DNA of 64,000 nt, from NCBI RefSeq assembly GCF_047228825.1, contig NZ_JBFEGN010000006.1, positions 27,114 through 91,113 of the forward strand. The letters run 5' to 3'. This document shows positions 61,548 through 64,000 of this stretch, in pieces. Position numbers and translations under genes: made by a program. Under the pieces are notes generated by a model that made no database searches, was not told the origin of the DNA, and saw only the letters and a list, made by a program, of their open reading frames with translations. Positions within the stretch are counted from its first letter, which is position 1; each line of letters opens with the position of its first letter. The DNA is from Siminovitchia sp047228825 (GTDB taxonomy: Bacteria; Bacillota; Bacilli; Bacillales; Bacillaceae_C).

Positions 61548-61650
61548 CCGCCACAGGGGAAGCGGCTTGATCCTTGCACCGATGGCGCCTGGCCGAAAAA
61601 GGTTGTCACGTCCTGTCTCTCGAAACTGGACAAAGCTGATATTTTTTTCG
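61484..61650 (+). repeat. Dispersed intergenic repeat, copy 6, fused to yteA
   Basis: Begins AAAGAAAAGCGCAAGGCGGC inside the yteA frame and ends CGAAACTGGACAAAGC, with CACGTCCTGTC within. It supplies the last 20 codons and the stop of yteA. Confidence 0.75.
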
Positions 61651-61679
61651 GCCTAATATTCATAAAGAGGAAAAATAGA

Positions 61680-61707
61680 AAATGCCACTCAGGCTGAGTG
61701 GCATTTC
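61680..61707. terminator. Shared terminator of yteA and the tRNA cluster
   Basis: AAATGCCACTCAG-G-CTGAGTGGCATTT perfect hairpin; T-rich continuation on the minus strand (TCTATTTTTC) makes it the end of the tRNA operon. Confidence 0.85.
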
Positions 61708-61715
61708 TAATTGGA

Positions 61716-61787
61716 TGACCCCTACGGGATTCGAACCCGTGTTACCGCCGTGAAAGGGCGGTGTCTTAACCGCTTGACCAAGGGGCC
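61716..61787 (-). tRNA. tRNA-Glu (TTC)
   Basis: 72-base cloverleaf, anticodon TTC, acceptor GGCCCCT with G2-U71; CCA not encoded. Last gene of the cluster. Confidence 0.95.
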
Positions 61788-61803
61788 CTGTCTTTTTTTA
61801 TAA

Positions 61804-61894
61804 TGGCGGAGAAGGAGGGATTTGAACCCTCGCGCCGCTTACGCGACCTACACCCTTAGCAGGGGCGCCTCTTCAGCCTCTTGAGTACTTCCCC
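61804..61894 (-). tRNA. tRNA-Ser (GCT)
   Basis: 91 bases with long variable arm, anticodon GCT, CCA encoded. Confidence 0.95.
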
Positions 61895-61932
61895 AATTTA
61901 TGAAACTGAATCATCAAATAATAAAAAAAGAA

Positions 61933-62004
61933 CTCCGCAGGTAGGATTCGAACCTACGACCGATCGGTTAACAGCCGATAGCTCTACCACTGAGCTACTG
62001 CGGA
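61933..62004 (-). tRNA. tRNA-Asn (GTT)
   Basis: Anticodon GTT, acceptor TCCGCAG/CTGCGGA, CCA not encoded. Confidence 0.95.
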
Positions 62005-62005
62005 A

Positions 62006-62082
<77 letters not shown>

Positions 62083-62091
62083 TTCATATGG

Positions 62092-62162
62092 AGCGGGTGA
62101 TGGGAATCGAACCCACGACAACAGCTTGGAAGGCTGTAGTTTTACCACTAAACTACACCCGC
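62092..62162 (-). tRNA. tRNA-Gly (TCC)
   Basis: 71 bases, anticodon TCC, acceptor GCGGGTG/CACCCGC, CCA not encoded. Confidence 0.95.
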
Positions 62163-62176
62163 ATAATTTAAAATGG

Positions 62177-62249
62177 GGCGACTAATGGGAATCGAACCCA
62201 TGATGTCGGAGCCACAATCCGATGCGTTAACCACTTCGCCATAGCCGCC
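62177..62249 (-). tRNA. tRNA-His (GTG)
   Basis: Anticodon GTG; extra 5' G pairs with C73, the His identity element; CCA not encoded. Confidence 0.95.
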
Positions 62250-62256
62250 ATGAAAA

Positions 62257-62332
62257 TGGTGGCTCAGGACGGAATCGAACCGCCGACACAAGGATTTTCA
62301 GTCCTTTGCTCTACCGACTGAGCTACTGAGCC
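62257..62332 (-). tRNA. tRNA-Phe (GAA)
   Basis: Anticodon GAA, acceptor GGCTCAG, CCA encoded. About 70 bp of spacer separate it from the next gene. Confidence 0.95.
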
Positions 62333-62401
62333 CTATATAATCCATGCTATGACGTTTTAAACCCTTGCATCATCAGCATCTATGTAAAACATGGGTGATA
62401 A

Positions 62402-62477
62402 TGGCGGTCCCGACGGGAATCGAACCCGCGATCTCCTGCGTGACAGGCAGGCATGTTAACCGCTACACTACGGGACC
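62402..62477 (-). tRNA. tRNA-Asp (GTC)
   Basis: Anticodon GTC, acceptor GGTCCCG, discriminator G, CCA encoded. Confidence 0.95.
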
Positions 62478-62482
62478 TGAAA

Positions 62483-62556
<74 letters not shown>

Positions 62557-62568
62557 GCGATAAGAAAA

Positions 62569-62661
62569 TGGCGGAGGAAGAGGGATTCGAACCCCCGCGC
62601 GGTTTGACCCGCCTGTCGGTTTTCAAGACCGATCCCTTCAGCCAGACTTGGGTATTCCTCC
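62569..62661 (-). tRNA. tRNA-Ser (TGA)
   Basis: 93 bases with long variable arm, anticodon TGA, CCA encoded. Confidence 0.95.
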
Positions 62662-62679
62662 AAAGAAGATAAAAGAAAA

Positions 62680-62756
62680 TGGTGGACCTTGTAGGACTCG
62701 AACCTACGACCGGACGGTTATGAGCCGTCTGCTCTAACCAACTGAGCTAAAGGTCC
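62680..62756 (-). tRNA. tRNA-Ile2 (CAT, lysidine-modified)
   Basis: CAT anticodon with acceptor GGACCTT; order in the cluster and body sequence match the B. subtilis Ile2 tRNA (reads AUA after TilS modification), not elongator Met, which is the next gene. CCA encoded. Confidence 0.75.
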
Positions 62757-62761
62757 TATTT

Positions 62762-62838
62762 TGGTAGCGGCGGAGGGGATCGAACCCCCGACCTCACGGG
62801 TATGAACCGTACGCTCTAGCCAGCTGAGCTACGCCGCC
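62762..62838 (-). tRNA. Elongator tRNA-Met (CAT)
   Basis: CAT anticodon, acceptor GGCGGCG with G1-U72, CCA encoded; matches the B. subtilis elongator Met tRNA. Confidence 0.85.
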
Positions 62839-62862
62839 CAAAGATATATGACCTTTGAAATA

Positions 62863-62938
62863 TGGTGGAGCCTAGCGGGATCGAACCGCTGACCTCCTGC
62901 GTGCAAAGCAGGCGCTCTCCCAGCTGAGCTAAGGCCCC
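62863..62938 (-). tRNA. tRNA-Ala (TGC)
   Basis: Anticodon TGC; the G3-U70 identity pair is present (GGGGCCT/AGGCTCC); CCA encoded. Confidence 0.95.
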
Positions 62939-62949
62939 ATTTGTAATGA

Positions 62950-63023
62950 TCGGGAAGACAGGATTTGAACCTGCGGCCCCTTGGTCCCAAACCAAGTGCT
63001 CTACCAAGCTGAGCTACTTCCCG
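62950..63023 (-). tRNA. tRNA-Pro (TGG)
   Basis: Anticodon TGG, acceptor CGGGAAG/CTTCCCG, CCA not encoded. Confidence 0.95.
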
Positions 63024-63114
63024 TGTTAGATATTAGATGTGGGATCTGAGAGGTTAGATATTTCAGCCTTGGAAGGGTCTCGCATAACTTCGAACTTCCA
63101 GCTTCTAAGATTAA

Positions 63115-63188
<74 letters not shown>

Positions 63189-63194
63189 AATATA

Positions 63195-63280
63195 TGCCGA
63201 GGACCGGAATCGAACCGGTACGGTAGTCACCTACCGCAGGATTTTAAGTCCTGTGCGTCTGCCTGTTCCGCCACCCCGGC
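63195..63280 (-). tRNA. tRNA-Leu (TAA)
   Basis: 86 bases with long variable arm, anticodon TAA, CCA not encoded. Confidence 0.95.
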
Positions 63281-63290
63281 AGATAAAAAG

Positions 63291-63362
63291 AGCGGAAGAC
63301 GGGGTTCGAACCCGCGACCCCCACCTTGGCAAGGTGGTGTTCTACCACTGAACTACTTCCGC
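63291..63362 (-). tRNA. tRNA-Gly (GCC)
   Basis: Anticodon GCC, acceptor GCGGAAG/CTTCCGC, CCA not encoded. Confidence 0.95.
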
Positions 63363-63372
63363 TTAATTAAAA

Positions 63373-63454
63373 TGCGGGTGAAGGGAGTCGAACCCCCACG
63401 CCTTGCGGCACTAGATCCTAAGTCTAGCGTGTCTGCCAGTTCCACCACACCCGC
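63373..63454 (-). tRNA. tRNA-Leu (TAG)
   Basis: 82 bases with long variable arm, anticodon TAG, CCA not encoded. Confidence 0.95.
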
Positions 63455-63561
63455 GTTATGAGATGTTGGAAATTAGATACAAGAAAATTAAAGTGCAAGT
63501 TAATGCTTCGAAGTGATAACTAAAGGTCTAACTTCTATCTTTCAATTTTTCATTTCCAGAA

Positions 63562-63637
63562 TGGTGAGCCATGCAGGATTCGAACCTGCGACCCTCTGAT
63601 TAAAAGTCAGATGCTCTACCAACTGAGCTAATGGCTC
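63562..63637 (-). tRNA. tRNA-Lys (TTT)
   Basis: Anticodon TTT, acceptor GAGCCAT, CCA encoded. A 107-bp spacer lies between it and tRNA-Leu. Confidence 0.95.
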
Positions 63638-63696
63638 TTATTGATTCATTTTGTCAAAATTGTAAATCGACAGAAAATGACAAGAATACAAAATGA

Positions 63697-63772
<76 letters not shown>

Positions 63773-63777
63773 GTTTA

Positions 63778-63853
63778 TGGTGGAGGATGACGGGTTCGAA
63801 CCGCCGACCCCCTGCTTGTAAGGCAGGTGCTCTCCCAGCTGAGCTAATCCTCC
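63778..63853 (-). tRNA. tRNA-Val (TAC)
   Basis: Anticodon TAC, acceptor GGAGGAT, CCA encoded. First tRNA after the 5S rRNA. Confidence 0.95.
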
Positions 63854-63925
63854 GAAATACAAGATGTACGAGTGAATGCGTTGCGACAGGACGTCACATA
63901 CTTAGCATGCATTCCTTTAATGTTC

Positions 63926-64000
63926 TGCCCGGCAACGTCCTGCTCTCGCAAGGGGAAACCCCTCACTACCATCGGCGCTGAAGAGCTTAACTTCCGTGTT
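63926..64000 (-). rRNA. rrf: 5S ribosomal RNA, 3' part, cut by window edge
   Basis: Minus strand carries AACACGGAAGTTAAGCTCTT, CGCCGATGGTAGTGAGGGG and TTGCCGGGCA, characteristic Firmicute 5S rRNA segments, to the mature 3' end near 63926. The 5' end lies outside the window. It implies an rRNA operon to the right, as rrnB precedes trnB in B. subtilis. Confidence 0.93.

Overview
This 64-kb window is chromosomal DNA of an endospore-forming member of the Bacillaceae (Firmicutes). The evidence is gene content and order. Most of it matches the Bacillus subtilis ytjP-ythPQ-ytgP-ytfP-leuS-ytqB-ytpAB-ytoA-asnB-metK-pckA-ytmA-ytlACD-ytkD-dps-menEBHDF-menA-yteA-trnB-rrnB neighbourhood. The DNA has moderate GC, strong AGGAGG-type ribosome binding sites, frequent GTG and TTG starts, a T-box, an S-box, a glycine riboswitch, and sporulation-linked small proteins (Cse60, YjcZ, YteA, YtpB). 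I cannot name the species from sequence alone.

Left part (1-24.6 kb): a partial dipeptidase PepV, an Ecs-like ABC exporter (YthP/YthQ), the regulator YtzE, a Met/Gln-rich coat-like protein, the lipid II flippase MurJ, the flavoprotein YtfP, Cse60, a rhodanese, LeuS under a T-box, YtzC and YtqB. These are followed by a sucrose-phosphatase-like HAD gene whose upstream glycosyltransferase has been deleted down to its two ends, then the sesquarterpene genes ytpB-ytpA, a gamma-carbonic-anhydrase-like protein, a membrane-anchored C39 peptidase, AsnB, a nitronate-monooxygenase-like enzyme, MetK under an S-box, and PckA. An array of 52-bp palindromic repeats lies between metK and pckA.

Middle part (24.6-42.1 kb): a block that interrupts the B. 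subtilis-like pckA-ytmA order. It is bordered on the left by a truncated group IIC intron sitting just behind a terminator hairpin, and on the right by a decayed IS200/IS605-type transposase. Inside are a complete dppABCDE-ykfABCD murein-peptide import and recycling operon with an additional cytoplasmic serine beta-lactamase-fold gene at its end, a DUF3870 gene, a nagA fragment, a HesB-like protein, a second 52-bp palindrome array, a glycine-riboswitch-controlled glyA-sdaAB-sdaAA operon (glycine to serine to pyruvate) and a LysE-family exporter. Together these genes would take in wall-derived peptides and amino acids, break them down and export the excess.

Right part (42.1-64 kb): esterase YtmA, an ABC importer (YtlA, YtlC, YtlD), the Nudix hydrolase YtkD, several small proteins, a universal stress protein, CstA with its small KCU-type partner, Dps, YtzI, YidD, a DUF1540 protein, the menaquinone operon menF-menD-menH-menB-menE diverging from menA, YteA, and a 21-tRNA cluster in the B. 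subtilis trnB order, ending in a partial 5S rRNA. At least six intergenic regions carry members of a dispersed repeat family ending in GGACGTCCTGTC- and GCTGGACA-like motifs; one copy runs into the 3' end of yteA.
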